Origin: Verrucomicrobiales bacterium
Lineage (GTDB): Bacteria; Verrucomicrobiota; Verrucomicrobiia; Limisphaerales; J093
DNA length: 64,000 nucleotides
Direction of reading: 5' to 3'
Assembly (NCBI GenBank): GCA_024233305.1
Contig: JACKPV010000023.1
Location: 124,001 to 188,000 of the forward strand
Within the stretch, counting starts at the first letter, position 1. Every line of letters starts with the position of its first letter. A program made the translations under genes and the position numbers. Under the pieces are notes generated by a model that saw only the letters and a list, made by a program, of their open reading frames with translations, did not search any database and was not told where the DNA came from. Shown in pieces: positions 41,349 to 50,195 of the stretch.

Positions 41349-42335
41349 GTGAGCAAAGGTTATCCCGAAAGTTGCTGGCACCGTTGGCTCGCGAGGGTTG
41401 CAGCGTCGTTGTTGGTGGTTCAGCCGATGGTCGGGGCGGCGGGGACGGCGGTTTCCCTGGCCGACCTCAAGTCGGTGGAGCATCAGGTGCAACAGGCCCT
41501 GCCTCGCGCGCGAGATGCCACGGTGGTGGTCAGCGGCGGCGGGAGCGGGGTGATCGTGACCCCGGATGGCTACGTGCTGTGCGCCGAACATGTGGTCGGA
41601 CGGCCCGGACGCCGCGCGTTGCTCACGCTGGATGACGGACGTCACGTCGCGGCCGAGACCCTCGGTAGCACCCGGTTCGCCGACGCTGGCATGCTCAAGA
41701 TCATCGAGCCCGGCGAGTGGCCTTTCGCTCCGATGGCGGAGAACGGTTCGTCGGTGGCGGGCGATTGGTGCTTTGTGCTCGGTCATTCCTCGGGGTACGA
41801 CGCGGCGCGCGGGCCGGTGGTGCGCGTCGGGCGGGTGATCGTCAAAGGGCGCAACGTCATTCAGACCGACTGCCAGCTTATTGGCGGTGATTCGGGCGGA
41901 CCGTTGTTCAACCTCGCGGGCGAAGTCATCGGCATCAACAGCCGGATCGCGGATGAACTGGACGAAAACTACCACGCCCCAGTCGAGGCCGTTCAACGAT
42001 TCTGGGAACCGCTCCTGGCCGGCGAGACAATCCCGCGCCAGGATGGTCGTGGGGGTGGCTGGCTGGGCATCCGGACTTCCACCCATCCCGACGGGCTTCT
42101 GATCGATTCGGTGGCGCCCGGCTCGGCGGCGGCGCAAGCCTCGCTCGAACCCGGCTGGATCATCCTGCGGGTGGACGACTACGCCGTGGGGTCCCCCGAC
42201 GAATTGGGTATCGCGGTCGGCGCCCACGCTCCCGGCGAGGAGGTGACCCTTCGTTACCGACAGGCGGAAGCCGAGCGTTCGGTCAAGGTGGAATTGGGCG
42301 AACGTCCGCGCCGCCGTCGTCCCCGCGGACCGTGA
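41349..42335 (+). CDS. HtrA-like serine protease with PDZ domain
   Basis: The 328-residue exported protease has a hydrophobic N-terminus (about 14-31, ending VGAAG), a trypsin-like domain with complete triad H81 (CAEHVVG), D112 (FADAGMLKI) and S182 (GGDSGGPLF), and one C-terminal PDZ domain (about 236-312, LLIDSVAPGSAAAQASLEPGWIILRVDD). DegP-type proteases degrade or refold misfolded envelope proteins. It starts with GTG. The next gene begins 7 bases after its stop and encodes a related but catalytically dead protein, so the two are co-translated and may assemble together (inference). Confidence 0.88.
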   Translation: MSKGYPESCWHRWLARVAASLLVVQPMVGAAGTAVSLADLKSVEHQVQQALPRARDATVVVSGGGSGVIVTPDGYVLCAEHVVGRPGRRALLTLDDGRHVAAETLGSTRFADAGMLKIIEPGEWPFAPMAENGSSVAGDWCFVLGHSSGYDAARGPVVRVGRVIVKGRNVIQTDCQLIGGDSGGPLFNLAGEVIGINSRIADELDENYHAPVEAVQRFWEPLLAGETIPRQDGRGGGWLGIRTSTHPDGLLIDSVAPGSAAAQASLEPGWIILRVDDYAVGSPDELGIAVGAHAPGEEVTLRYRQAEAERSVKVELGERPRRRRPRGP

Positions 42336-42342
42336 CCGACGG

Positions 42343-43482
42343 ATGTCCGAAACCCGAAACCCGGACTGCGAACCCGAAATGAACCTCCTTGATCCCGCCT
42401 TGCCGACTCCGGTCCTCCGTGCCGAAAGCACCTGCGCTTCCCGCTTTGGTGGCGGATCGGATTGGCGTGCAACCCGGGGCGTCGTCCTGTTCGCCCTGGC
42501 CGCCGCGGGCTGGGTCGGGATAACCCACGGTCAGCAGCGCGAGTTTCTCCCGGCGGACCAGCGAACCAACGGCCATTCCACTGTGGCGGCCGTGGGGCCG
42601 ATCGTTGAAACCGTCGCCGGCGCCACGGTTGAAGTCCTGCACGACAAGGATCGGGTGGGCTTGGGCACCGTTGTTGGACCGCGCGGAGAGATCCTGGGGA
42701 AGGCCAGCGAACTGGCCGAACCGGTCATGGTGCGTCTCCACGACGGACGGGTGTTGCCGGCGCGGATCGCGGCAAAGGACACCGATTCCGATCTGGCGTT
42801 GCTGCGGGTGGATGCCGATGGACTCCAAACTGCCGGTTGGCCGGCCTTGCGCGGGGTGGCGGTTGGCCAGTGGGTGACAGCGCCGCTTCCGGGAACGGAT
42901 CCCTGGCTGGGGGTCGTTGGGGCGGCGTTGCGTCCCATCGAGCGAGCAGGCGGGGCTCTCGGTGTGCGGCTGGCTTCCGGACGGGGCTCGGAGGAAGGCG
43001 CGGTCACCATTGCGGAAGTCTACCCCGACAGCGCCGCTGCCGCCGCGGGGTTGCTGGAGGGAGACCGCATCCGGGCCGTGGACCGCGAGCCGGTGGGCGC
43101 CGTGGACGCATTGATCGAGCGCATCAAGCGGCGCAACCCGGGCGACCAAGTTCACCTCGAATTCGACCGTGAAGGGGAGGTCCGTGAACTCGACGTCGTG
43201 CTCGGCTACCGTGCGGTATTCGATGCCTTCGATCGCAACCAGCGCATGAGCGGCCCAACCTCGCGTCGCCGGACCGGGTTCGCGCAGGTCATCCAGCATA
43301 CCATCCCGCTCCCGCCTGACGCGCTCGGTGGGCCGCTGCTCAATCTCGACGGCGACGTGATCGGCATCAACATTGCTCGCGTGGATCGCGTGACGACCTA
43401 CGCGCTCCCGGCCGACCAGGTGAAGCAAGCACTCGCTGTCCTGCGGCGGTCCGCCGCGCAGGAGTCGGCGGCAAAGCCCTGA
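42343..43482 (+). CDS. inactive HtrA-like paralogue with internal PDZ
   Basis: This 379-residue protein has one hydrophobic segment (about 46-62) that anchors or exports it. Its trypsin-like scaffold aligns with the upstream protease, but the His position reads S122 (ILGKASEL for VLCAEHVV) and the nucleophile position reads L328 (PDALGGPLL for GDSGGPLF), so it cannot be a serine protease. Only the Asp (D150, DTDSDLALL) is kept. A PDZ domain (about 195-290, VTIAEVYPDSAAAAAGLLEGDRIRAVD) lies between the Asp part and the GGPL part, where active HtrA proteins have none. A regulatory or substrate-presenting partner role is inferred. Confidence 0.75.
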   Translation: MSETRNPDCEPEMNLLDPALPTPVLRAESTCASRFGGGSDWRATRGVVLFALAAAGWVGITHGQQREFLPADQRTNGHSTVAAVGPIVETVAGATVEVLHDKDRVGLGTVVGPRGEILGKASELAEPVMVRLHDGRVLPARIAAKDTDSDLALLRVDADGLQTAGWPALRGVAVGQWVTAPLPGTDPWLGVVGAALRPIERAGGALGVRLASGRGSEEGAVTIAEVYPDSAAAAAGLLEGDRIRAVDREPVGAVDALIERIKRRNPGDQVHLEFDREGEVRELDVVLGYRAVFDAFDRNQRMSGPTSRRRTGFAQVIQHTIPLPPDALGGPLLNLDGDVIGINIARVDRVTTYALPADQVKQALAVLRRSAAQESAAKP

Positions 43483-43521
43483 TTCCGGCCCGCGGTGCGA
43501 AGCGGGGTACCGCCCAACGCC

Positions 43522-44364
43522 TCAACTCCACGTCGCGCGGAGTTCCTCCGGGGACAGCCCTTGACCGCGCAGCGTTCGGAGACTCAATGCAGCGTGCCGT
43601 TTGGCCAGCCGTATGCCTGTCGCGTCCGTGACCAACGGGCAATGAAACCACTTCGGCTCGCGCCAGCCGAGCGCACGAAAGAGCAGGATCTGACGGGCCG
43701 TCGAGCGCAACAAGTCTGCGCCCCGCACCACTTCCGTGACGCCCATCAAGCCGTCATCCACCACGCAGGCAAGATGGTAGGCAGGCGCTCCGTCCTGGCG
43801 CCAGACGACGAAATCGCCGAAGTCTCCTCCGGCCACGAAATGCAGTGCCCCCTGCGCGCCGTCGAGGAAGCGGACCGTTTCGCCGTCGCTCACCCGAAAG
43901 CGCCAGGCGCAGGGACGTCCGGTCCCGTACGACGCGGGAAGGTTCCGACAGGTCCCCGGGTAGACCGGTTCATCGTCCTCCGGATGCGGGGCTGACGCCG
44001 CAAGTCGAATGTCTCGGCGCGAACACGCGCAGGGATAAAGGAACCCCGCTCCCCGAAGTCGCTCGAAAGCGGCCAGGTAATGCGAGTGTCGCTGACTTTG
44101 ATCATAGGGACCGCACGGGCCGCCAACGTCCGGACCTTCGTCCCAGCGAAGACCGAACCACCGCAGATCCTCGAACATCGCCGCGATGAACTCCGGCCGG
44201 CAACGCGGACGGTCCAGGTCGTCGTTGCGGAGGATGAGCCTGCCTTGAAGTGAGCGCGCCCGCTCCTGAGCGGTCCAGAAAGTCCGCGCGTGCCCGAGGT
44301 GAAGGTGGCCCGTGGGCGAGGGCGCCAGTCGCCCGCGATAACCGCTGTCCGGCGGAGGGTTCAC
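43522..44364 (-). CDS. gluQ: glutamyl-Q tRNA(Asp) synthetase
   Basis: The 280-residue protein is a catalytic-domain-only relative of glutamyl-tRNA synthetase that glutamylates queuosine in tRNA(Asp). Features are YRGRLAPSPTGHLHLGHARTFW (class I HIGH motif), the cysteine pair in YPCACSRRD and C in YPGTCR (zinc site), GDFVVWRQDGAPAYHLACVVDD and RLAKRHAALSLR in the KMSKS position. It lacks an anticodon-binding domain, as GluQ-RS does. The start is GTG at 44364, which overlaps the glycerate kinase stop as GTGA and so is translationally coupled. Confidence 0.9.
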   Translation of the reverse strand: MNPPPDSGYRGRLAPSPTGHLHLGHARTFWTAQERARSLQGRLILRNDDLDRPRCRPEFIAAMFEDLRWFGLRWDEGPDVGGPCGPYDQSQRHSHYLAAFERLRGAGFLYPCACSRRDIRLAASAPHPEDDEPVYPGTCRNLPASYGTGRPCAWRFRVSDGETVRFLDGAQGALHFVAGGDFGDFVVWRQDGAPAYHLACVVDDGLMGVTEVVRGADLLRSTARQILLFRALGWREPKWFHCPLVTDATGIRLAKRHAALSLRTLRGQGLSPEELRATWS

Positions 44365-45512
44365 CCTTTGCTCCGCACCTGACCCCGTTTGTTGGCGGGC
44401 CACTCGGAGGCCAGCCCCTCGGCCAGGCGGGCCAACCAGCGGCCCGCATCCCGCATGGCTTCCGCAGTGCTGGTCAAGTCGGGCGTCAGGGCGAGGATTC
44501 GGGTGAAGGCCCGGCGCACGCGGGCATCCGCCGCCACGATGCCGGCCAGTCCCACGCAGGGCACATCGGCCCGCCGGCAAAGGGCGGCCACGCGACCGAC
44601 CCCCTTGCCCATGGCCACGCTGGTCAGGTCGAGCGCGCCCTCGCCCGTGATGACCAGGTCCGCCGCGGCGATCCGTTCGGCGAGTTCCGTGTGGCGCGCG
44701 AAGATCTCGAAACCCGATTCGATCCGCGCCCCGCAAAACGCCGCGAGTCCGAAACCGAGCCCGCCCGCGGCACCCGCTCCTGGTTCGCTTGCCGGACTCG
44801 TGGCCTTTCCCATCGTGGTCTTCCAACCCCGCACCAAACGCTGGAAGGCCCGTTCCGCTGGCGCCATGTCCTCCGGACGCAGCCCTTTCTGCGGTCCGTA
44901 AATCCGGCTCGCCCCTCGCGCGCCGAGCAGGCGATTGCGCACGTCCACCGCGACGACGAGTTCCTGGAAACGCGGTGGCCGGACAGGGGGGCGAACTCTG
45001 GCAAGCGAGGTCAGTTCGGGCCAGCGCGGGATGGTGTCTCCGCGGGCATCCTCGAAGCGCCAACCCAGGGCGCGGGCGAGTCCGAAGCCGGCATCATTCG
45101 TCGCGCTCCCCCCGATCCCCACCACGCACCGCTTCGGCCGGGCGGCGGCGGCAGCGCGCAGCATTCCCCCCAGGCCGAAGGTGTCGAGTTCGAACGGGTG
45201 AAACCGTCCGGGAGGCAAAAGGGCGAGCCCGATGACGTTGGCCGTTTCGAGAATCGCCAACCTGTCCCGAGCCACCCACCACCAAGTGCCCGTCACCGGG
45301 CGGCCGGCAGCATCGGTCGTGTCGAGCTGACGGGCTTCGGCCTCGAGGCGTCGTCCCAGCAGGGACCCGAATCCATCCCCCCCGTCGCTGATGGGCAGGC
45401 ACTCGAGTTCATCGCCGCGCCGTTTGCGACGCCATCCGCGAGCGATGGCATTCGTGGCTGCCTCGGCGGTCAGCGTGCCTTTGAACTTGTCCGGAGCGAT
45501 CAGGATCCGCAT
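44361..45512 (-). CDS. glxK: glycerate 2-kinase
   Basis: The 383-residue GlxK/GarK-type kinase phosphorylates glycerate and links glyoxylate or sugar-acid degradation to glycolysis. The family signature is MRILIAPDKFKGTLTAEAATNAIARGW. It also has LPISDGGDGF, CVVGIGGSATNDAGFGLARALG, RIYGPQKGLRPEDM, GAGAAGGLGFGLAAFCGA and DLVITGEGALD. Length is normal. It sits between an HAD hydrolase (4-base gap) and gluQ (overlap), so the three form one operon. Confidence 0.9.
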   Translation of the reverse strand: MRILIAPDKFKGTLTAEAATNAIARGWRRKRRGDELECLPISDGGDGFGSLLGRRLEAEARQLDTTDAAGRPVTGTWWWVARDRLAILETANVIGLALLPPGRFHPFELDTFGLGGMLRAAAAARPKRCVVGIGGSATNDAGFGLARALGWRFEDARGDTIPRWPELTSLARVRPPVRPPRFQELVVAVDVRNRLLGARGASRIYGPQKGLRPEDMAPAERAFQRLVRGWKTTMGKATSPASEPGAGAAGGLGFGLAAFCGARIESGFEIFARHTELAERIAAADLVITGEGALDLTSVAMGKGVGRVAALCRRADVPCVGLAGIVAADARVRRAFTRILALTPDLTSTAEAMRDAGRWLARLAEGLASEWPANKRGQVRSKG

Positions 45513-45516
45513 CGGA

Positions 45517-46401
45517 TCAGATCTGCCAGGGCGCCCGTTCGGGCAATCCCTGGTTAAACGCCTCGATCAACGCCGTCTCGTAATCCCCGGCATACTGGTC
45601 GCTCGTGAACCGGTCGATCGCCTCGTCCACGAGCCGCGCCCAGGATTCCTCCTCGCGGCCGGGGATGATCGGGTAGAAGAGGGCATTGTTGAGCTTCGCG
45701 GCCTTGAAGTCGCCGGGAGCGTCCCCGACCATCAACACGTGCCGCGGCGCGTACTTCCCGCCGGCGCCCAGCTTGAGGTGCTGGGTTTTCGAGCCCATTT
45801 CCTGACCGGCGATCACCTGTACGTAACTTGCGAGGTTGTTCTCATCCCATTCGCGTTGGAGGGCTTCGGTGGGGGTTTGGGAAATCACCATCATGTCGGC
45901 CAGACCATGCAAACGGTCGAGGCTATCGCGCACCCCGGGGAAGGGGGGCACGCCGAAGACCATGTCCCGGATGGCCTGGTTTACCGCCAACGACCAGTCG
46001 AGGATCCCCTGCAATTCGTCGTGACCATCCCGGATGGCGGCTTCGAGGGTGGCGTTTGTATAGATGGTTTCGCCCGCCAGCCAGGCATCAAGGTCGTCAC
46101 TGCTCAGGACGGCCACCCCGCGAGCCTGAACGTGCGGGTGTTCGGCCATCAGGTTGAGGGCGTTCGAGAGGGCCGGAAAGCGGTTTACCCCCCGGGTCTT
46201 CGAGTAGAGGTTCACAAATTCCCAGACTTCCCGGGCGTATTTGCTCGCCGCTTGCAGGCGGAAATGCTTGATGAAACAGGGGGTGAAGCACTCCTTGTGC
46301 TTGATCTCCATCGTATCGAACACGCAACCGTCCGAATCGATCCCAACGAAGAACTCTTTGCTGGCCGGAAATCCGGCGAGAATATCGGTTGAATCACTCA
46401 T
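45517..46401 (-). CDS. HAD-superfamily hydrolase
   Basis: The 294-residue protein carries HAD motif I (FVGIDSDGCVFDTME, nucleophile D and D+2), motif II around MMVISQTPTEAL, and motif III/IV (APRHVLMVGDAPGDFKAAKLNNALFYPI). The long cap between motif I and II (TRGVNRFPALSNALNLMAEHP) resembles phosphatases found near sugar-utilisation genes. The substrate is probably a small phosphorylated sugar or glycolate-type compound. It is the first gene of the HAD-glxK-gluQ operon. The 303 bases upstream contain a palindromic repeat. Confidence 0.82.
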   Translation of the reverse strand: MSDSTDILAGFPASKEFFVGIDSDGCVFDTMEIKHKECFTPCFIKHFRLQAASKYAREVWEFVNLYSKTRGVNRFPALSNALNLMAEHPHVQARGVAVLSSDDLDAWLAGETIYTNATLEAAIRDGHDELQGILDWSLAVNQAIRDMVFGVPPFPGVRDSLDRLHGLADMMVISQTPTEALQREWDENNLASYVQVIAGQEMGSKTQHLKLGAGGKYAPRHVLMVGDAPGDFKAAKLNNALFYPIIPGREEESWARLVDEAIDRFTSDQYAGDYETALIEAFNQGLPERAPWQI

Positions 46402-46486
46402 GAAAACGACCTCGCAGCCTCCGCAGGGGCTCGTATCAAGTCAAACCGTTTCCGGTCGGCCCGACGATTCGATGGGCAAAAAAAGA

Positions 46487-46556
46487 GATCCGGGTATCAG
46501 ACGCCAAGGAGGAGGGGGTGGGGAACCCACTGAAGAAACGTCCTGACACCCGGATC
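46487..46556. repeat. REP-like palindrome upstream of the HAD operon
   Basis: GATCCGGGTATCAGACG (46487-46503) and CGTCCTGACACCCGGATC (46539-46556) are near-perfect complements (about 17 of 18) flanking a purine-rich loop. This is a REP/MITE-like structure between a start-proximal region and the 3' end of the sulfatase gene. The remainder of the gap 46402-46704 is AT-richer and shows no gene. Confidence 0.6.
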
Positions 46557-46704
46557 AAAGCCGGAAATCTCTGTATGTCAAAATCCGCTCTTGCCAATCA
46601 GGAAAGCCCGACATGTCCATTTCCCGAACACTTCCAATTAGCTCTCCATATCTCAACTTCGTTGGTAAGGCTACTAGACCCTGCCCCGGTGTCAAGCGGG
46701 CAAT

Positions 46705-48315
46705 TTACTCATCCCGGGCCAGAAGTTGAACCTCCAGCCACTGGCTTTCCCACCGGCGTTCGAGTTCGGCCACCTTCGCCGGCATCGCAGCGGCGAGATC
46801 ACGCGATTCACCCCGGTCGGCTGCAAGATCGTAGAGTTCCCAACGCCCGGTCCTGGCATCCGCGACGAGCTTCCAGTTCCCCGCCCGCAGTGCCCGGTTC
46901 CCTTCGTGCAGCCACCACAGGCTTTCGCGGGGCAGCCCCTCGTCACGGGCAAAGACTGTCAGCAGGCTCCGGCCCGGCGGTGGCGGCACCGCGATACCCT
47001 CCCGCGTCGAGGGCCACCGGCCGCCGGCGACTTCGAGGATCGTGGGAGCCAGATCGATCACGTGCCCCGGAGTGCGTCGCCACTCGCCGCGCGCCCGGAT
47101 GCCATTCGGCCAGTGGGCGATCAGCGGGGTGCTGATCCCGCCTTCGTGCACCCAGGTCTTGTGCCGCCGCAACGGCGTGTTCGCTGCGCTCGACCAACCC
47201 GGTCCGAGGCACAGGTAGCTGGCGGCCGAACCCGGCGGCGCCTGCGGATCGTGGCCGTCGCCGCGAACCATGATTTCCGCGCTGGCACCGTTGTCTGAGA
47301 GGAAGAAGACCAGCGTGTTGTCGAAGGCATCCATCGCCCGCAATTGAGCAAGTACCTTCCCGATTTCCTGGTCCATGCGATCAACCATGGCCGCGTGGAC
47401 GGCCATTTTGGCCGTCTGGAAGGTCCGCTGTTCCGGACTGAGTTCGGCCCAGGGCCGGGGGCGGTTGACCTCGCCCGGTCCGAGGGCTTCGATCGCTTTG
47501 GGAAAATCGTAGGGAGGCCCGATCTCCCCTTCGAGCGCCGGAAGGGTGTGGTGGACCAAGCCCATGCGCGTCATCCGTTCCCACCGCGCCTGCCGGATGG
47601 CGTCCCAGCCGACGTCGTACCGCCCCTGATAGCGGGCGATGTCGGTTGCGGGAGCCATCAACGGGAAGTGGGGCGAGGTGAAACAGAGGTAGTGGAAGAA
47701 CGGGGCCTCCGCGTGGTTGGCCGCATGATCCTCCAGGCACCGGATCGCGTGGGCCGCAATGGCGGTTGTCACGTAGAAGTCGCTCCCGTGCTCGACGTCC
47801 GGCAGGCGTTGGTCGTCCTCGAGGTGGTTGCGCGGCGAGAAGAAGCGGTCGTGGTCCTCCATGCTGTAGGACCGGTCGAAGCCCGCCTTCAGCCGGGGCC
47901 CGTCGATGTGCCATTTGCCTGAGTGGTAGCAACGATAGCCCAGCGGCTTGAGCATCTCCGGTAACAGGCCGGCCCAGGCCGGACGCGCGCCCCCTCCGCC
48001 GCTCCGCACTCCCGGCACCGTGTCGCGGCGCACCTGCTGGGCGTAGTAACCGGTCATCAACGCTCCCCGCGTCGGCCAGCAGCGGGCCGTGTTGTAGAAC
48101 TGCGTGAACCGCAGCCCGTTCGCGGCCAGGCCATCGAGGTTCGGCGTCGCAATCTCGCCGCCGTAACAGCCGGCATCCGAGAAGCCCATGTCATCGGCCA
48201 GGATGACGAGGACGTTCGGGCGTGATGGCGCCGCTGCGGGCGCTCCCAGGCCGGGCAGGCAGGCGCCCGCCAGCACGATGGAGGAGAGAACAGTCGAGGG
48301 GTTCATGGAGAGCAT
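46705..48315 (-). CDS. secreted sulfatase (arylsulfatase A type)
   Basis: The 536-residue type I sulfatase has a signal peptide (VLSSIVLAGACLPGLGAPAAA). PNVLVILADDMGFSDAGCYGG supplies calcium-binding D41-D42. The formylglycine motif C79-W-P-T-R83 matches CxPxR. Further residues are SGKWHIDG, FHYLCFTSPHFPL, LVFFLSDNGASAE and HEGGISTPLIAHWPNG. Activity needs a formylglycine-generating enzyme, not found in this window. It removes sulfate esters from glycans and is the last gene of a leftward run of carbohydrate-active genes (46.7-55.5 kb). Confidence 0.92.
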   Translation of the reverse strand: MLSMNPSTVLSSIVLAGACLPGLGAPAAAPSRPNVLVILADDMGFSDAGCYGGEIATPNLDGLAANGLRFTQFYNTARCWPTRGALMTGYYAQQVRRDTVPGVRSGGGGARPAWAGLLPEMLKPLGYRCYHSGKWHIDGPRLKAGFDRSYSMEDHDRFFSPRNHLEDDQRLPDVEHGSDFYVTTAIAAHAIRCLEDHAANHAEAPFFHYLCFTSPHFPLMAPATDIARYQGRYDVGWDAIRQARWERMTRMGLVHHTLPALEGEIGPPYDFPKAIEALGPGEVNRPRPWAELSPEQRTFQTAKMAVHAAMVDRMDQEIGKVLAQLRAMDAFDNTLVFFLSDNGASAEIMVRGDGHDPQAPPGSAASYLCLGPGWSSAANTPLRRHKTWVHEGGISTPLIAHWPNGIRARGEWRRTPGHVIDLAPTILEVAGGRWPSTREGIAVPPPPGRSLLTVFARDEGLPRESLWWLHEGNRALRAGNWKLVADARTGRWELYDLAADRGESRDLAAAMPAKVAELERRWESQWLEVQLLARDE

Positions 48316-48370
48316 TTCGCGGGCTTTTCCGGGGTTGATGGGGACGCGGTTGAGGATCGTGCCCGAACGG

Positions 48371-50110
48371 TCATGGGGCCGTTGCTGCGGGGGCAGCTTG
48401 CAGGTGGCGGAGGATGAAATCGGCGATGGGCGTGGGATCGTCCAGACCGTGCGGGTGATGCCCCACCCCGGGTTTGCTGATCAGCGCGATGCTCCCGCCC
48501 AGGGCCCGGTAACGTTCGGCGACCAGCCCGGTGTTTTCTTCCCACGGCACCACGTCATCGGCCTCGCCATAGACGTGCAACAGCGGGACACCGGCCCGGG
48601 CGAGAGGTTCGAGGTTGTCGACCGGGTTGCCCCGGTACGCCAGCGCTTCGGCATCCGAGGAAAAGCCGTAATGTTCGAGCACCAGGCGCCAGTCCCGTTC
48701 GCTGCCCTTGCCTTTGCCGCGGCCCCCGGGCCAGCTCTTGAAGTCGCACACCGCGGCGTCCGCGTAGATGCAGCCGACGTGGTTGGGATTGGCGATCGCC
48801 CAGTTGTAGCAGTACAACCCCGCCCGGCTCAGGGCGATCAGGGCCGGCCGCGCAGCGAAGCCATATTCACCGGTCAGGGTCTCGTAGGCGCGGTTCCAGA
48901 GCGCCACGGCGGACGGGCAGCCGAGCAGGTCCGGCACGGACAGGTAGACGATGAAGACGCCGCGTTCGAGCAGGGCGATTTCGGCCTTGGGAAAGGCGTC
49001 CAGGAACTCGCCTTTCCAGGCCCACAACCGGCCCGGCAGCGGCTGGCGCGGGACGATGACGCTGAGTGTGCGGCCGGCCACGGAGAAGTCCTGGCGTTCG
49101 AAACCGTTCCAGGTTCGGCGGGTGGTTTCCATGGGCCAGTTCAACGCGCGGATTTGCCGGTCCAGTTCGGCCGCCCTGACGCCCGCCTGCTCCAGCGGCA
49201 AGCCCGAGCGCATGCCGGGGCGTTGGTGGCGGGTGGCGGTCAGCCACGCGTCCTTCAGCAGCCGTTGCCGTTCCTGCACCAGACGGAAAAACTCCGCCCC
49301 ATCCGGTTGCCCTCGCAGCCACGAGGCGTCGGTGTCCGTATCTGCCAGCGTCGCCGGCGCCCCGAAATGGATCATCAACGGCACCGCCATGAGCCAGTGG
49401 CCGGTTTCGTTCGGGTGCACGCCATCTCCTGCCAGGCGGTAATCCGGGTCCTGCGCCCGCCGCTCGGCCAGGTGCCGGTTCATCGGGCCGTGCAGATCGA
49501 TCACCGTCCAGCCGCGTCGACGCTGGGCCAGCAGCCAGTCCGAGTAGCGGTCAAGGACCGTGTTGTAGTCCTCCCCGGCCGGCAGATTTGCCCGGCCGAA
49601 TTTCGGGTCAAAGGTCGGCGGCGTCAGGTGGATGATGGCCGCGCCGGCCGCCTGCGCCTTGTCGCGCAGACGCCGGATGCCTTCCTGGAAACGGCGGAAG
49701 CGGTCTTCCTCGAAGGGCAGATAGATGCCGTCATTCATCCCGTAACAGGCGATGACGAGGTTCGGTTTGGTCTGCGCGAAGACGCGGTCCAGTCGTTCGT
49801 GGAGGTCGGGCCGGGGAAACTGCCCGCCGGCATGGCCATCCTCCGAAAGCCCGCTGACGGTCTCGCTCGGCAGGCCCAGATTCAGCAGCTCGCCGCGCCA
49901 CTCGGGATGCGCACGGCGCAGGAAGGTCTCGAAGTACTCCACGTAGAGCCCGCCATACGTGATGCTGTCGCCGAGCACGAGAATCCGTTCCGCAGCGGTC
50001 ACCCCGGCCGGGAGGGCCTGCGGGCTGGAGGGCGTCGTGCCTTTCGCCCCGCCGAAGGCAGCCAGCACGCACAGCAACGACAGTCCGGTCAGCGGGCGGA
50101 GTGATTTCAC
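48371..50110 (-). CDS. secreted SGNH esterase fused to an alpha/beta hydrolase
   Basis: This 579-residue protein has a signal peptide (LTGLSLLCVLAAFGGAKG). The SGNH half (about 40-250) carries RILVLGDSITYGG (S49), ACYGMNDGIY (Gly and Asn blocks) and D229-GVH232-PN. The second half (about 345-575) looks like an alpha/beta hydrolase: RPALIALSRAGLYCYNWA in the nucleophile elbow (degenerate GxSxG), VPLLHVYGEADDVVPWEEN for the acid and GVGHHPHGL for the histidine. Two esterases in one chain would remove different acyl groups from a decorated glycan (inference). It lies between the sulfatase and the sialidase-like-SGNH gene. Confidence 0.78.
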   Translation of the reverse strand: MKSLRPLTGLSLLCVLAAFGGAKGTTPSSPQALPAGVTAAERILVLGDSITYGGLYVEYFETFLRRAHPEWRGELLNLGLPSETVSGLSEDGHAGGQFPRPDLHERLDRVFAQTKPNLVIACYGMNDGIYLPFEEDRFRRFQEGIRRLRDKAQAAGAAIIHLTPPTFDPKFGRANLPAGEDYNTVLDRYSDWLLAQRRRGWTVIDLHGPMNRHLAERRAQDPDYRLAGDGVHPNETGHWLMAVPLMIHFGAPATLADTDTDASWLRGQPDGAEFFRLVQERQRLLKDAWLTATRHQRPGMRSGLPLEQAGVRAAELDRQIRALNWPMETTRRTWNGFERQDFSVAGRTLSVIVPRQPLPGRLWAWKGEFLDAFPKAEIALLERGVFIVYLSVPDLLGCPSAVALWNRAYETLTGEYGFAARPALIALSRAGLYCYNWAIANPNHVGCIYADAAVCDFKSWPGGRGKGKGSERDWRLVLEHYGFSSDAEALAYRGNPVDNLEPLARAGVPLLHVYGEADDVVPWEENTGLVAERYRALGGSIALISKPGVGHHPHGLDDPTPIADFILRHLQAAPAATAP

Positions 50111-50195
50111 GCGCCCGAGCCTACCGGATGCCGGCCCGGAACTGAATCGAAAAACCAGCGCCGGACCGCGGCGCCAACCATCGGATCACGCGTGT

